A DNA stretch of 64,000 nt from positions 62,001 to 126,000 of the forward strand of contig NZ_CAUQKJ010000004.1 of NCBI RefSeq assembly GCF_963518785.1. The letters are read 5' to 3'. Made by a program: the position numbers and the translations under genes. The notes beneath the pieces are model-generated. The model had not been told where the DNA came from. It searched no databases and saw only the letters and a list, made by a program, of their open reading frames with translations. This document shows positions 18,082-27,226 of the stretch, piece by piece. The stretch comes from an uncultured Campylobacter sp. (GTDB lineage Bacteria; Campylobacterota; Campylobacteria; Campylobacterales; Campylobacteraceae). Every line of letters starts with the position of its first letter. The first letter of the stretch is position 1.

Positions 18082-20277
18082 CTAATCTTCGCTCTTTATG
18101 ATCTTGGCAAACTCGCCGAAGTAAATTTCTTTTAATGCAGCAAGGTTTTTACGGACGGAATTTATGCGAAACGTTTCGCCGCCGCTGGTGCCTAGTCGCA
18201 TCAAGCTTAACCCGTATTTTGCGGCCAGCTCTTTAAATTTCGCCTCGTCGCGCACGCCGAAAATCGCGCGCGAAAAGCTCTCGTCGAAAATATCTCTGCT
18301 ATCGTCGCAGCTCATCTCAAACTCGCCGCCTACGCCGCCCACGCACGCCATCTTCGCAAGCGTGATCGCCACGCCGCCGATACCTACGGAGTTTGCAAAT
18401 TCCAAAACCCCGCTCTTGCCCGCCTCGATCACGAAGTCCCACAGCGCGCGCTCTGCCTTTAAATTTAACTCAGGTAGGCTGCCTGCGACGCGGTTTTCCA
18501 CCGCTTTCATATAAAGCGAGCCCGCAAAAACGCCCTTCGTATCGCCTACCAGATAGACGCTCACGCCGCTAGCGCAAAAATCGCTAGGGATGATCTCGCC
18601 CTCGTTCGCGCCCACGCATACGATCGCGGGAGTGGGCTGAATGCTAACGCCGCCCGTTTCGTTATAAAGACTTACGTTGCCGCTGATGACCGGGGTATTT
18701 AGCGCGGCGCAAGCCTGCTTGATCCCCTCACAGCCCTGCGCGAACTGCCACATAACCTCGGGATTTTGCGGATTGCCGTAGTTTAGGCAATCGGTGATGG
18801 CTAGAGGCGTTGCACCGCTCATAGCGACCTTTCGCCCCGCCGATGCTACCGCGAGCGCCGCGCCTATGCGAGGATGGACGTAATTCATCCGCGTGTTACA
18901 GTCAGCAGCCATCGCGAGCTTTACGCCGTTTTGCTTAACGCGCATCACCGCAGCGCCCAGCATGCCGGGACGCTTGGCGGAGTTTAGCCCTACGTTAGCG
19001 TCGTATTGATCGTAGATGTAGGATTTATTTAGCACTTCGGGGTCCTCAAAAATTTTATCAAACGCCGCGTCCAGCTCGCGCTCGCTCGCACCGCAACCAC
19101 ACAAATTTTGCCGCGCGATCTGCGCCATATATGCAGGCTCTTTTATCGGGCGATCCAGCACGGGTGCGGCTTCGCTAAGCGGCTCGATCGGGATAACACC
19201 CGCTAGCTCGCCGTGCCAAAAAAGCTCCATCTTGCCGCTATCCGTCACCTCGCCGATGACGGCGGCGTCGAGATCCCATTTGGCAAAAATTTCTTTGATT
19301 TTCTCCTCGCAGCCCTTTTTGGCGCAGATCAGCATGCGCTCCTGGCTCTCGCTTAGCATCAGCTCGTACGGGCTCATCCCCGCCTCGCGCATCGGCACCT
19401 TATCTAAGCTTAATCTCATACCACTACCGCTGCGCCCCGCCATCTCAAAGCTGCTTGAAGTAAGCCCCGCAGCACCCATATCCTGGATACCCACGACGTA
19501 GTCGGTTTTAAAAAGCTCCAAGCACGCTTCCATCAGCAGCTTTTCGGCGAACGGATCGCCCACCTGCACGGTTGGGCGCAGAGATTTGTTCGCATCATTA
19601 AAGCTATCGCTCGCCATCACGGCCCCTCCGAGCCCGTCGCGACCGGTTTTGGAGCCCACGTAGATCACGCTATTGCCCACGCCTTCGGCCCTGCCGTAGA
19701 AAATTTCATCCTTTTTAACGATACCTAGAGCAAAGGCGTTAACTAAAATGTTGCCGTCAAAGCTAGCGTCGAACGCCGTCTCGCCACCTATCGTAGGGAT
19801 GCCCATGCAGTTGCCGTAGTGCGCGATGCCAGCAACCGCGCCCTTAAGCAGATAGCGCTGCTTCCTGGCATTCTCGCTTATTCCTCGCACCTCGCCGAAG
19901 CGAAGCGAGTTCATGTTGGCTTCGACGCGCGCGCCCATCGTAAAGATATCGCGCAGTATCCCGCCCACGCCGGTCGCAGCGCCTTGGAACGGCTCTATGA
20001 AGCTAGGGTGGTTGTGGCTTTCCATCTTAAAAACCGCAGCCATGCCGCCGCCGATGTCGATGACGCCTGCGTTTTCGCCGGGGCCCTGGATAACCCAAGG
20101 CGCCTTGGTCGGAAAGCCGCTTAAATATTTTTTGCTCGATTTATAGCTGCAGTGCTCGCTCCACATCGCGCTAAAAATCCCAAGCTCGAGCAGATTCGGC
20201 TCGCGACCTAAAATTTTTAAAATTTTTTCATATTCTTCGTCTGAAATTTTATGCGCCGCTACTACTTTTTTGTCCAT
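18082..20277 (-). CDS. purL: Phosphoribosylformylglycinamidine synthase, PurL subunit
   Basis: Makes FGAM from FGAR with glutamine-derived ammonia in purine synthesis. At 731 residues it is the small PurL type, which works with separate PurS and PurQ. Visible: [63 protein letters not shown] and the second ATP-grasp-like repeat with [14 protein letters not shown] and GNVSLYNE. I chose ATG 20277; the frame extends to a TTG at 20313 without a ribosome site. The gap to the upstream glycosyltransferase is 64 nt. Confidence 0.95.
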   Translation of the reverse strand: MDKKVVAAHKISDEEYEKILKILGREPNLLELGIFSAMWSEHCSYKSSKKYLSGFPTKAPWVIQGPGENAGVIDIGGGMAAVFKMESHNHPSFIEPFQGAATGVGGILRDIFTMGARVEANMNSLRFGEVRGISENARKQRYLLKGAVAGIAHYGNCMGIPTIGGETAFDASFDGNILVNAFALGIVKKDEIFYGRAEGVGNSVIYVGSKTGRDGLGGAVMASDSFNDANKSLRPTVQVGDPFAEKLLMEACLELFKTDYVVGIQDMGAAGLTSSSFEMAGRSGSGMRLSLDKVPMREAGMSPYELMLSESQERMLICAKKGCEEKIKEIFAKWDLDAAVIGEVTDSGKMELFWHGELAGVIPIEPLSEAAPVLDRPIKEPAYMAQIARQNLCGCGASERELDAAFDKIFEDPEVLNKSYIYDQYDANVGLNSAKRPGMLGAAVMRVKQNGVKLAMAADCNTRMNYVHPRIGAALAVASAGRKVAMSGATPLAITDCLNYGNPQNPEVMWQFAQGCEGIKQACAALNTPVISGNVSLYNETGGVSIQPTPAIVCVGANEGEIIPSDFCASGVSVYLVGDTKGVFAGSLYMKAVENRVAGSLPELNLKAERALWDFVIEAGKSGVLEFANSVGIGGVAITLAKMACVGGVGGEFEMSCDDSRDIFDESFSRAIFGVRDEAKFKELAAKYGLSLMRLGTSGGETFRINSVRKNLAALKEIYFGEFAKIIKSED

Positions 20278-20341
20278 TTTTTCGCCCTTTTCGCCGTTAA
20301 ATTTAAGTCCCAATGATAGCTAAAATTTTCTATCATTTCGA

Positions 20342-21097
20342 TTAATCTTCGCCCTTTTTAAGATACTTCTCGTAAAGTTTCGCCTCTTTTAAAAACGCGT
20401 AAAATGCGTTAATGTTTGCCGTGATAAATCCCTTGCGCCCGTCAAAAAGCGATCTGCGCAAAATGTATGATTTAAAAAACGCAAACGGATAGATCAGCAG
20501 AAGCTTCGCAAGGCTCGGCTTCTTGCCCTTCTCAAAATCCCCATGCGCGCGCAGCGTGGAGTAGTTGTTGTTTTTCGTAACGAGCTCGGCGATCGGCTTT
20601 TCGCTAAAGTGATTAATGCAAAATTTGCTCTTTTTTACCGCACCTTTTATGATCGAAATTTGCGCGTGCACTCCCATATTTTTATACTCGCCGCACTCCT
20701 TGCGAAAGAAGCGGATGTGGGTGTTTTTGCGCACGAGATCGGAGCATCTGCGCCCTAGCGAGTATTCATGAAATTTAATATCCAGCGCAGAGTAATTGCT
20801 CTGGCTCATAAACTCCTCTATCTCGCCCTTTAGTTCAGGACTTACCTCCTCGTCGCCGTCGAGATTGAGCACCCATTCGTTGCTGCAGAGCGAAAACGCG
20901 TAGTTTTTCTGCACCCCCTCGCCCTGCCAGTCGTGATGGTAAATTTTATCGGTAAATTTACGCGCGATCTGCAGCGTGGCATCGGTGCTGCCGCTATCGA
21001 CGATTATGATCTCGGCAAAATCCGCCACGCTACGCAGCATACGCTCGATGTGGCGCTCCTCATTCATCACTATCGCATAAACGGATGCTTTAATCAT
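20342..21097 (-). CDS. Family 2 glycosyltransferase, LOS core type
   Basis: A 251-residue GT-A enzyme: ASVYAIVMNEERHIERML, EIIIVDSGSTDAT and NLDGDEEVSPEL (the DxD-like metal site) are typical of the WaaE/KdtX group that adds a glucose or heptose to inner-core LPS. ATG 21097 follows an AAGGAAC site; the preceding in-frame start at 21130 lacks one. The gene overlaps the deacetylase upstream by 4 nt and is last in the nine-gene LOS operon. Sugar specificity cannot be read from the sequence. Confidence 0.85.
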   Translation of the reverse strand: MIKASVYAIVMNEERHIERMLRSVADFAEIIIVDSGSTDATLQIARKFTDKIYHHDWQGEGVQKNYAFSLCSNEWVLNLDGDEEVSPELKGEIEEFMSQSNYSALDIKFHEYSLGRRCSDLVRKNTHIRFFRKECGEYKNMGVHAQISIIKGAVKKSKFCINHFSEKPIAELVTKNNNYSTLRAHGDFEKGKKPSLAKLLLIYPFAFFKSYILRRSLFDGRKGFITANINAFYAFLKEAKLYEKYLKKGED

Positions 21098-21885
21098 AGT
21101 TTGTTCCTTATCCTCGTAAATTTCAGCCAAAAATCAAAAAACCCCTCCGTGCCCAAAATGCCGATACGCTTTACGGCGTATTTGTCGTCGCCCGCCTCGT
21201 AAAGTCCGCGCTTGACGACCACCGCGCCTTTAAAATTTGATCTGGCGATATTTAAAATTTCGTCGTTAAATTTACCGTACGGGTAGGCAAACACCTCGCA
21301 AGGCTGAGCGCAAATACGCGCTACGCGAGCCTTGGATGCGATGATCTCATCTGCTGCGAGCTGCGGATCGCTCGCGTAGGTAAGGTCTAAATTTACGTGG
21401 TGCATCGTATGCGCGCCAAACTCAACTAGTCCGCTTGCTTGCATTTTTAAAATTTGCTCCTCGCTCAGCATCCTTGCAAGATGAGCGGTGTTGACACGCT
21501 CCCAGTCGTTTTGCACGGCATCCGGCACCAAAAATATACTCGCTTTAAAATCGTATTTTTTCAAAATTTCAAAGGCGCTAGTAAAATTATTTTCAAACCC
21601 GTCGTCAAACGTAATGCAAACCGCCTTTTTAGGCAGCCGATCTAGCGCGATAAGCTCGCTAAACTTAAAGCTGCTAAAGCCGTTTTTCGCAAGCCACGCG
21701 ATCTGTCTTTCAAAATCAGCGGGTCTTAGACGCCATTTGTCGAATTTATCGCCCTTATGTTCCTCTACGCTATGATACATCAGCACCCGCGCCTTATGCC
21801 AGCCCTGCGGGATCCGCCACCAGTTATACCGCAGCGAAACGCCCGCTGCGGCGGCAAAGATCAGAAACGCCGCAAAATAAATCAT
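21094..21885 (-). CDS. NodB-type polysaccharide deacetylase A
   Basis: A 263-residue protein with an N-terminal membrane helix and a NodB domain: VLMYHSVEE near residue 36, CITFDDGFENN near 90 (catalytic Asp pair), EFGAHTMHHVNL (the HxxxH metal site) and VFAYPYGKFND. These enzymes remove N-acetyl groups from sugars. Its place among LOS glycosyltransferases suggests that it deacetylates a core or lipid-linked sugar, probably on the periplasmic face. A paralogue lies at 24157-24969. Overlaps both neighbours. Confidence 0.85.
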   Translation of the reverse strand: MIYFAAFLIFAAAAGVSLRYNWWRIPQGWHKARVLMYHSVEEHKGDKFDKWRLRPADFERQIAWLAKNGFSSFKFSELIALDRLPKKAVCITFDDGFENNFTSAFEILKKYDFKASIFLVPDAVQNDWERVNTAHLARMLSEEQILKMQASGLVEFGAHTMHHVNLDLTYASDPQLAADEIIASKARVARICAQPCEVFAYPYGKFNDEILNIARSNFKGAVVVKRGLYEAGDDKYAVKRIGILGTEGFFDFWLKFTRIRNKL

Positions 21886-22940
21886 CTAAATTTCTCTCCG
21901 TTTTTATAGACGAACTCGCGCCATTCGTAATCTTCGCTAAGCGTCAAGCCAAACGTTAGCTCCAGCATAAATTTAGATACGCGCGTAGCATTTACGATTT
22001 CTAGCGCCCTAGCCCGCCCGCTTCTGCCGATAGCTTCGAAACTTCCGTTTTGCAAGCATTCTTTGATCTTGGCAAAACAATCCTCTACATCGCTAAAATA
22101 TACGACATCGCGCCCGTTCGCAAAAAGTCTATCCAAGCCCTTTATAGCGGGGCTGAATGTGCAAACTCCGCACCCCATAAATTGAGCCATTCGATCGGAT
22201 GAGTATAAAATTTTATTTTCATTCGGTTTCCAAACGCCGTCATCCGCGTTAAAATTTATCGCTATTTTAGAGCGCGAAATTTCTTGCTGAAACCGCTCCC
22301 CAAATACAAAGGGCTCGCCTAAACTTCCGTAAATTTTAATATTTATGCCCTCTTTAGCGCATAGTTGCTTTAGAGTCTCGATAAATTCCTTTCTGTTAGG
22401 CAGATAGTCGTTGCCGATATAAAGGACGTCGTGGCTCTTTTCCGACTCAAAATTCCTATCGAATGCGGCATCCGAGATATTTGGCATAAACGAAACTAGG
22501 GTATTTGGATTGCGGCGCGAAATTTCCGCCAGATCCGTGGCGTTGGTGCAAAAAAACGCATCGGCTAAGGAAATTTTATTAAAATCGCCGCTATCGGCGC
22601 TTCTTAAATCCGCGTACCACTGGATTATTTTGATCTTCGGCAGTAGCTTTTTGATGCGGCTTAGGGTATCAAATTTTATCTTTTCGGCCTTACCGATCAG
22701 AAGCAGATCGGCGCCGATGTTTTCGCAGATACGCACGAGTTTGGCGTTCATTTTTTTTAAGCCGCTATTTTTCAGCCCGCAAAAGCGCAGGCTCCGCTCC
22801 CAATCGCGGTAGCTAAAATCATAGATGAAGTGCCCGCCGCGAACGAGGCCGTGGCTGATCTTGCGCTCCATGCCGTAGAAAAAACTGCCGTCGTCGTATT
22901 CGTTGAAAATGCCGCAATGCACGATCTTTAGGCTTCGCAT
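21882..22940 (-). CDS. CgeB-like glycosyltransferase
   Basis: A 352-residue GT-B protein. The central segment VLYIGNDYLPNRKEFIETL and the C-terminal MAQFMGCGVCTF / GRDVVYFSD lines are those of CgeB-like family proteins (Glyco_trans_1_2), found in LPS and spore-coat loci. The N-terminal half has an SRNPNTLVSFMPN-like acceptor-side domain. It overlaps the upstream GT4 gene by 13 nt. No donor or acceptor can be assigned. Confidence 0.75.
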   Translation of the reverse strand: MRSLKIVHCGIFNEYDDGSFFYGMERKISHGLVRGGHFIYDFSYRDWERSLRFCGLKNSGLKKMNAKLVRICENIGADLLLIGKAEKIKFDTLSRIKKLLPKIKIIQWYADLRSADSGDFNKISLADAFFCTNATDLAEISRRNPNTLVSFMPNISDAAFDRNFESEKSHDVLYIGNDYLPNRKEFIETLKQLCAKEGINIKIYGSLGEPFVFGERFQQEISRSKIAINFNADDGVWKPNENKILYSSDRMAQFMGCGVCTFSPAIKGLDRLFANGRDVVYFSDVEDCFAKIKECLQNGSFEAIGRSGRARALEIVNATRVSKFMLELTFGLTLSEDYEWREFVYKNGEKFR

Positions 22941-24160
22941 AACAGCTCCTCGTAGTAATTTTTAAGCGAGCTAATATAATTTTGTAGCGTCAAAGTTTGC
23001 TTTAGACCGGCGTGTTTTTGCGCAAAAGCCCGGGCGTATTTGCCGTAAGTGCGGTAAATTTCATCGATTTTAGCGCCCAGATCCGCCGCCTCGTATAAAA
23101 ACTCCTCGCTTAAAATTTCAGAAATTCCGCCCACGCGGGTAGAGATCAGCACGGGCGAATAAAAAATACCTTCGATCAAAATCACCGGAAAGCCCTCCTT
23201 GCGCGAGCTGATGACGTGCAGGTGCGATGCGCTCAGAGCTGCCGCAACGTCGTCGCAAAAGCCGCACAACTGCACGCAGTCCTGCAATTTTAGCGAATCG
23301 ATTAAATTTTGTAAATTTTGCCTCTCGCCGCCCTGACCGTAAATTTTAAGCTCGAAATCAAATTTCAGCTCGCTTACGGCGCGGATCAAAAGATCAAAAC
23401 CCTTGATCTTATCGAGTCTGCCGACTGCAACGATACTAAATTTAAAATTTCCTGCCGCCGCGTTTGCGCCCTGTTGCGATACGAATACGCTGCTAGTTTT
23501 ATTTTGCGATGCGTCCGCATCAAAAGCCCTATCTTGCGATACACTTGCCCCATCAGGCGTATCTTGCGACGCAAATGCAACGCCGGTCATATTTTGCGAC
23601 GTGTCCGCAGCGCCAGCCGAGTCGCCGCGCGCATCCTTTGTTTCCTTGAGCGCTTCGTTTGCGGCACCCTCCGCGTCCTTGCAGCGCGCGCAAATTTCAT
23701 GATTTGCAAACTCCAGCCGCGGCTCTATGCCGAAATATATCACCTTCGCGGCGTGATTTATCGTGGTTGCGACCTTGCGAGAGGCTGCGATGACGTTTGG
23801 CACGCGATCAAAAACGGGCGCCTTGCGGTCGTTGTGTTTGGTCGCGACAAGCTTAAGGCTTAAAAATTTTTCGACCACAAAGCCGATCTGTGCGGCTTTG
23901 GCGCCGTGCGAATGTAAAATTTCAAATCCACCCGAGCGTAAAAACCGATAAATTTCAGCGAACAAAAACGGATTGTAGCGCTTGTCGCGGCTTTTGTACT
24001 GATAAATTTGCACGCGCGCATCCAGGCGCTGCAAAAACTCGCATTTATCGGGCACGATGAGCGCCGCCTGCTCGCTTTTGCAAAGCTCATTTAGCGAGTC
24101 GATTACGATCTTTTCGACGCCGCCGTAAAATCTGGAGCAGCAAAGATAGGCGATTTTCAT
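22928..24160 (-). CDS. Family 4 glycosyltransferase with a tandem-repeat insert
   Basis: A GT-B enzyme of 410 residues: the N-terminal domain starts with AYLCCSRFYGGVEKI and the C-terminal Glycos_transf_1 domain holds VAVGRLDKIKGFDLLIRA and SSRKEGFPVILIEG. Between the domains, around residues 158-235, is a low-complexity insert containing five 10-residue repeats that begin SQ (SQNMTGVAFA, SQDTPDGASV, SQDRAFDADA, SQNKTSSVFV, SQQGANAAAG), encoded by a 30-bp tandem repeat. Homologues usually have a short linker here. Part of the LOS operon, with 4-nt overlap upstream. Confidence 0.85.
   Translation of the reverse strand: MKIAYLCCSRFYGGVEKIVIDSLNELCKSEQAALIVPDKCEFLQRLDARVQIYQYKSRDKRYNPFLFAEIYRFLRSGGFEILHSHGAKAAQIGFVVEKFLSLKLVATKHNDRKAPVFDRVPNVIAASRKVATTINHAAKVIYFGIEPRLEFANHEICARCKDAEGAANEALKETKDARGDSAGAADTSQNMTGVAFASQDTPDGASVSQDRAFDADASQNKTSSVFVSQQGANAAAGNFKFSIVAVGRLDKIKGFDLLIRAVSELKFDFELKIYGQGGERQNLQNLIDSLKLQDCVQLCGFCDDVAAALSASHLHVISSRKEGFPVILIEGIFYSPVLISTRVGGISEILSEEFLYEAADLGAKIDEIYRTYGKYARAFAQKHAGLKQTLTLQNYISSLKNYYEELLCEA
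23474..23623. repeat. 30-bp tandem repeat, five copies, in a glycosyltransferase gene
   Basis: TTGCGA(T/C) recurs at 23474, 23504, 23534, 23564 and 23594, exactly 30 bp apart. The copies are degenerate outside that core, so the array is old but the period has stayed in frame. Confidence 0.85.
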
Positions 24161-24969
24161 CTATTTCTGCCCTTTTTCATCTTCAAAATGAAGCTAAAAA
24201 GCCCCTGCCTGCCGCTAACCATGATGCGCGGAATTTCAAAATTTGAGTAGTGTGGGCGCAACACGTCGTTTTGCGTCGTAACGGCGCAGCTAAATCCCGC
24301 CTCGCGCGCGCAGCGCACGCTAATCTCGTCGTAAAAGCCGAACGGATAGGCAAAGGCGCCGCAAGAGATCTCAAATTTCGCCTCTATTTCGCGCTTTGAT
24401 TCGCTCATCTGGCGCAGCTGCTCTGCCGCGTCCAAGCTAGGCAAGTTTGCGTGATCGAGCGTATGCGAGCCGATCTCGATAAGCCCGCTTCGCAAAAGCT
24501 CGCGGATCTCCTCGTCGCTTAGCATCTCCTCGCGATTTAGCTCGTCGCTTGATTTTTTCAGATCCTTATCGGTCGCCCAATTCCCGTCAAAGCGCCGGTT
24601 CACGATGAAAATCGTCGCCTTAAAGCCGTATTTTTGCAAAAGAGGCAGGGCGCCCGTAAGATTATCGCGATATCCGTCGTCGAAGGTAATACAAACAGCC
24701 TTCGCAGGCTTGCTACCCAAGCTTGCAAGCTCGCTTAGAGTGTAGCTCGTAAAGCCGTTTCGATTCAGCCACGCAAGCTGTTTTTCAAACGCGGCGGGGG
24801 TCACGCGTAGGCGGTTAAATTTAGAGGCGTGCTTTGGCAGATGCTTGCGGATCATATGATACATCAGCACGCGCGGATACTCGTAAGGCAGATCCTTCGC
24901 CCACCACGCAAAGCGCAGGCAAAACCACGCAAAAAGCGCCGCAAAAGCCAAAAGCGCCGCGTAGATCAT
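24157..24969 (-). CDS. NodB-type polysaccharide deacetylase B
   Basis: A 270-residue paralogue of the protein at 21094-21885, with the same order: N-terminal membrane helix, RVLMYHMIRKHLPKH, VCITFDDGYRDN, EIGSHTLDHANL and AFAYPFGFYDEI. Both the Asp pair and the two metal His are kept, so it should be active. Two deacetylases in one LOS operon suggest two different N-acetyl sugars or two stages of assembly. Overlaps its neighbours by 4 nt on each side. Confidence 0.85.
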   Translation of the reverse strand: MIYAALLAFAALFAWFCLRFAWWAKDLPYEYPRVLMYHMIRKHLPKHASKFNRLRVTPAAFEKQLAWLNRNGFTSYTLSELASLGSKPAKAVCITFDDGYRDNLTGALPLLQKYGFKATIFIVNRRFDGNWATDKDLKKSSDELNREEMLSDEEIRELLRSGLIEIGSHTLDHANLPSLDAAEQLRQMSESKREIEAKFEISCGAFAYPFGFYDEISVRCAREAGFSCAVTTQNDVLRPHYSNFEIPRIMVSGRQGLFSFILKMKKGRNR

Positions 24970-26153
24970 CGCTCAATCCTCATGCGATATGCCAAAAAGC
25001 TTAGTATCGTAGCCAGACTTAGCGCTTCTTTCGACAGATACGCGCCGTGATCGAACTGGCAATCTATCAAAAGATAGATTAGAAGCGTGAGAATCCCAAA
25101 CTGCCTGCTTTGAACGCACTCTTTAAAAACGCTAAATAGGATCGCGCCGTAAAATATGAGGCCCAGCGCGCCGCTATAAAGTAAAATTTCTAAAAATAGA
25201 TTGTGCGGCGCGTTATATTCAGGATGCTCTAGGACCGGGGAGCCCGGCAAATTTATATATGAGCCCAGCCCGTAGCCTAAGATAGGCTTTTCTTGCGCCA
25301 TTTCTAAAATATAGCTCCAAATCACGGTCCTGCCTGAGGAGTTGCCGCTAAATAGCGCCGCTAGCCTTTGCTCAAACGACGGCGAAAGCGCAAGCAAAAC
25401 GGCAAAAAGCGCGATGAAACCTACCGTGAAAAGCAGGTATTTTTTGTTTAGGCTCTTTAAATTTAGCGCGCCGTAAAACGCAAGCGCGCAGAAGGCGCCG
25501 ACCCACGCCGCTCTGGAAAATGAAAAGATCATAAAAAATGCAAACAAAAATAGAGCCGCAAATTTAAGCGCCAAAGGCCGCCGTATCGCCACCGCGCTAA
25601 GGCAGAGCCCAAAGCCCATAAAAAGCCCTAAAATATTGCGGTTCGAAAGCGCTCCGCTAAGACCTCCGCGAACAGAGTCACTTGAAAAGACGATTGCGTC
25701 GCTGCTACTTGCAAACTGATAGATCACGCTTGCCGATAAAATTCCAAGCCCCACGAACAAAAAGGCAAAAACGGCGTTTTGATCAAAAAATTTGAGCTTG
25801 TAAAAATAACAAAGCGCCAAAAATATCGCGCCGTATCTAAGGATAAAAAATAGGGTGCTCTGCCATGCTTTTTTTGAGATCACGGCCTCGTTTAGGAGGT
25901 TTGAGATTGCTAGCGTCGCTATCAGGCAAACGAAACAAATCGCGATAAATCGCGTCTTTTTCAAAATTTCGCTTAGAATTGCGTAGTTTTTAAAATACAA
26001 TAGATGCGCCAAAAAGAGTAAATTTAGCGCTGCAAAGGAGATCTGATAGACTGCGTTTTTAAAAAACAGCGACGCGCACCAAAGAAGAAGCAGCGTTAAA
26101 AATGTGATCCTCCAGCCGCTAGGCGCGCCGTTTTCGTAAAAAAAATTTTTCAT
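24966..26153 (-). CDS. waaL: O-antigen ligase-like membrane protein
   Basis: A 395-residue protein with about ten to twelve membrane helices and a long periplasmic loop holding SGRTVIWSYILEMAQEKP, GYGLGSYINLP and APHNLFLEILLYSG, the Wzy_C/WaaL pattern with Arg and His thought to bind the substrates. It would join a lipid-linked glycan to lipid A-core, or polymerise it. In an LOS organism it may add another glycan. The symbol rests on family and position; Wzy is the alternative. Confidence 0.75.
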   Translation of the reverse strand: MKNFFYENGAPSGWRITFLTLLLLWCASLFFKNAVYQISFAALNLLFLAHLLYFKNYAILSEILKKTRFIAICFVCLIATLAISNLLNEAVISKKAWQSTLFFILRYGAIFLALCYFYKLKFFDQNAVFAFLFVGLGILSASVIYQFASSSDAIVFSSDSVRGGLSGALSNRNILGLFMGFGLCLSAVAIRRPLALKFAALFLFAFFMIFSFSRAAWVGAFCALAFYGALNLKSLNKKYLLFTVGFIALFAVLLALSPSFEQRLAALFSGNSSGRTVIWSYILEMAQEKPILGYGLGSYINLPGSPVLEHPEYNAPHNLFLEILLYSGALGLIFYGAILFSVFKECVQSRQFGILTLLIYLLIDCQFDHGAYLSKEALSLATILSFLAYRMRIER

Positions 26154-27226
26154 ATTAAACTCTCATAAACCTTTATCGTTTTTTCTACCATCTGCTCTAG
26201 GCTGAAGTTTTGCGAAACGTAGCCGTAGCCGTCAAATTTCAGCTCGCGCGCGGGGGCAAACAGCCCCGCCAGCGCCTGCGCGTCGCCCACGTTAAAAAAA
26301 TAGCCGTTTTCGCCCTCTTTGATAATATCGAGCGCGCCGCCGTGACGGGTCGCTATCACCGGGCAGTTCAACGCGATCGCCTCGGCCATTGAGCGCCCGA
26401 AGCTCTCGGGCTTGCTCGAAGCGCTTACCGTGACCGATGAGAGCGAGTAAATCTCGGCTAGCTTGCTCTGCGAGCCCGTAAAAATTACGCGCTCGCCCAG
26501 TCCAAGCCCCTCTACGAGCGATTTTAGCTCCGAAAAATACTCGTCGCGACCCGCCCCCACGCCGCCTACGATCAAAATTTTAAGCTTTTGTTCGCTTGCT
26601 AAAGCCGCGGCGCGGATTAGGGTTTTGTAATCCTTAATCTGCGTGATGCGCCCAACGCCGGAGACGATGAAATCATCTTGCGCGAGGTTAAAATTCTGCC
26701 GAAATTCCGCGATGAAGCGCTCGTCTAAATTTTTGGGATTAAATTTTTCTAGATCGATGCCGCGCGGAATAATCGTGATCTTGGCCGCATCCGCGCCGTA
26801 GCTTCGCACCACGTGATCGCGCGTATAGCCGCTTGGGCAGATGATCGCGTCCGCATCCGTCATGATTTTGCTGTAGAAATTTACGGAATTTATCCCGTGC
26901 ACGGTGCTTACGATCTTTGCACGCGGGCGGGCAAATTTAACCAGCCACGCCGGCACGCGGGAGCGGACATGCACGATGTCGGGAGCGATCCCGCTTAAAA
27001 TTTTACGCAGCTTTAAAACGCGCGCCGCAACGCTTAGGATATTTTTGGAGCAAACATCGAGCTGTACGTGCACGCCGCCATCTTTTTCTATCTTTGGCGC
27101 CAATTTGCCGCCATTGCTGATAACGAAATTTTCGATGCCGCGCCGCGCAAACTCTCTATTTAGCTCGACTACGCCGCGCTCGACGCCGCCTTCGTTCAGC
27201 TCGGGCAGGATTTGCACGACCCTCAT
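26150..27226 (-). CDS. Family 4 glycosyltransferase
   Basis: A 358-residue GT-B enzyme with VVQILPELNEGGVERGVVEL at the start, DIVHVRSRVPAWLVKF, an IIPRGIDLEKFNP hinge, VSGVGRITQIKDYKTLIRAA and SASSKPESFGRSMAEAIALN (the E-x7-E donor site). The domain order and length are normal, with no insert. Similar enzymes sit in Campylobacter and Helicobacter LOS loci. It overlaps both neighbours by 4 nt. Confidence 0.88.
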   Translation of the reverse strand: MRVVQILPELNEGGVERGVVELNREFARRGIENFVISNGGKLAPKIEKDGGVHVQLDVCSKNILSVAARVLKLRKILSGIAPDIVHVRSRVPAWLVKFARPRAKIVSTVHGINSVNFYSKIMTDADAIICPSGYTRDHVVRSYGADAAKITIIPRGIDLEKFNPKNLDERFIAEFRQNFNLAQDDFIVSGVGRITQIKDYKTLIRAAALASEQKLKILIVGGVGAGRDEYFSELKSLVEGLGLGERVIFTGSQSKLAEIYSLSSVTVSASSKPESFGRSMAEAIALNCPVIATRHGGALDIIKEGENGYFFNVGDAQALAGLFAPARELKFDGYGYVSQNFSLEQMVEKTIKVYESLI

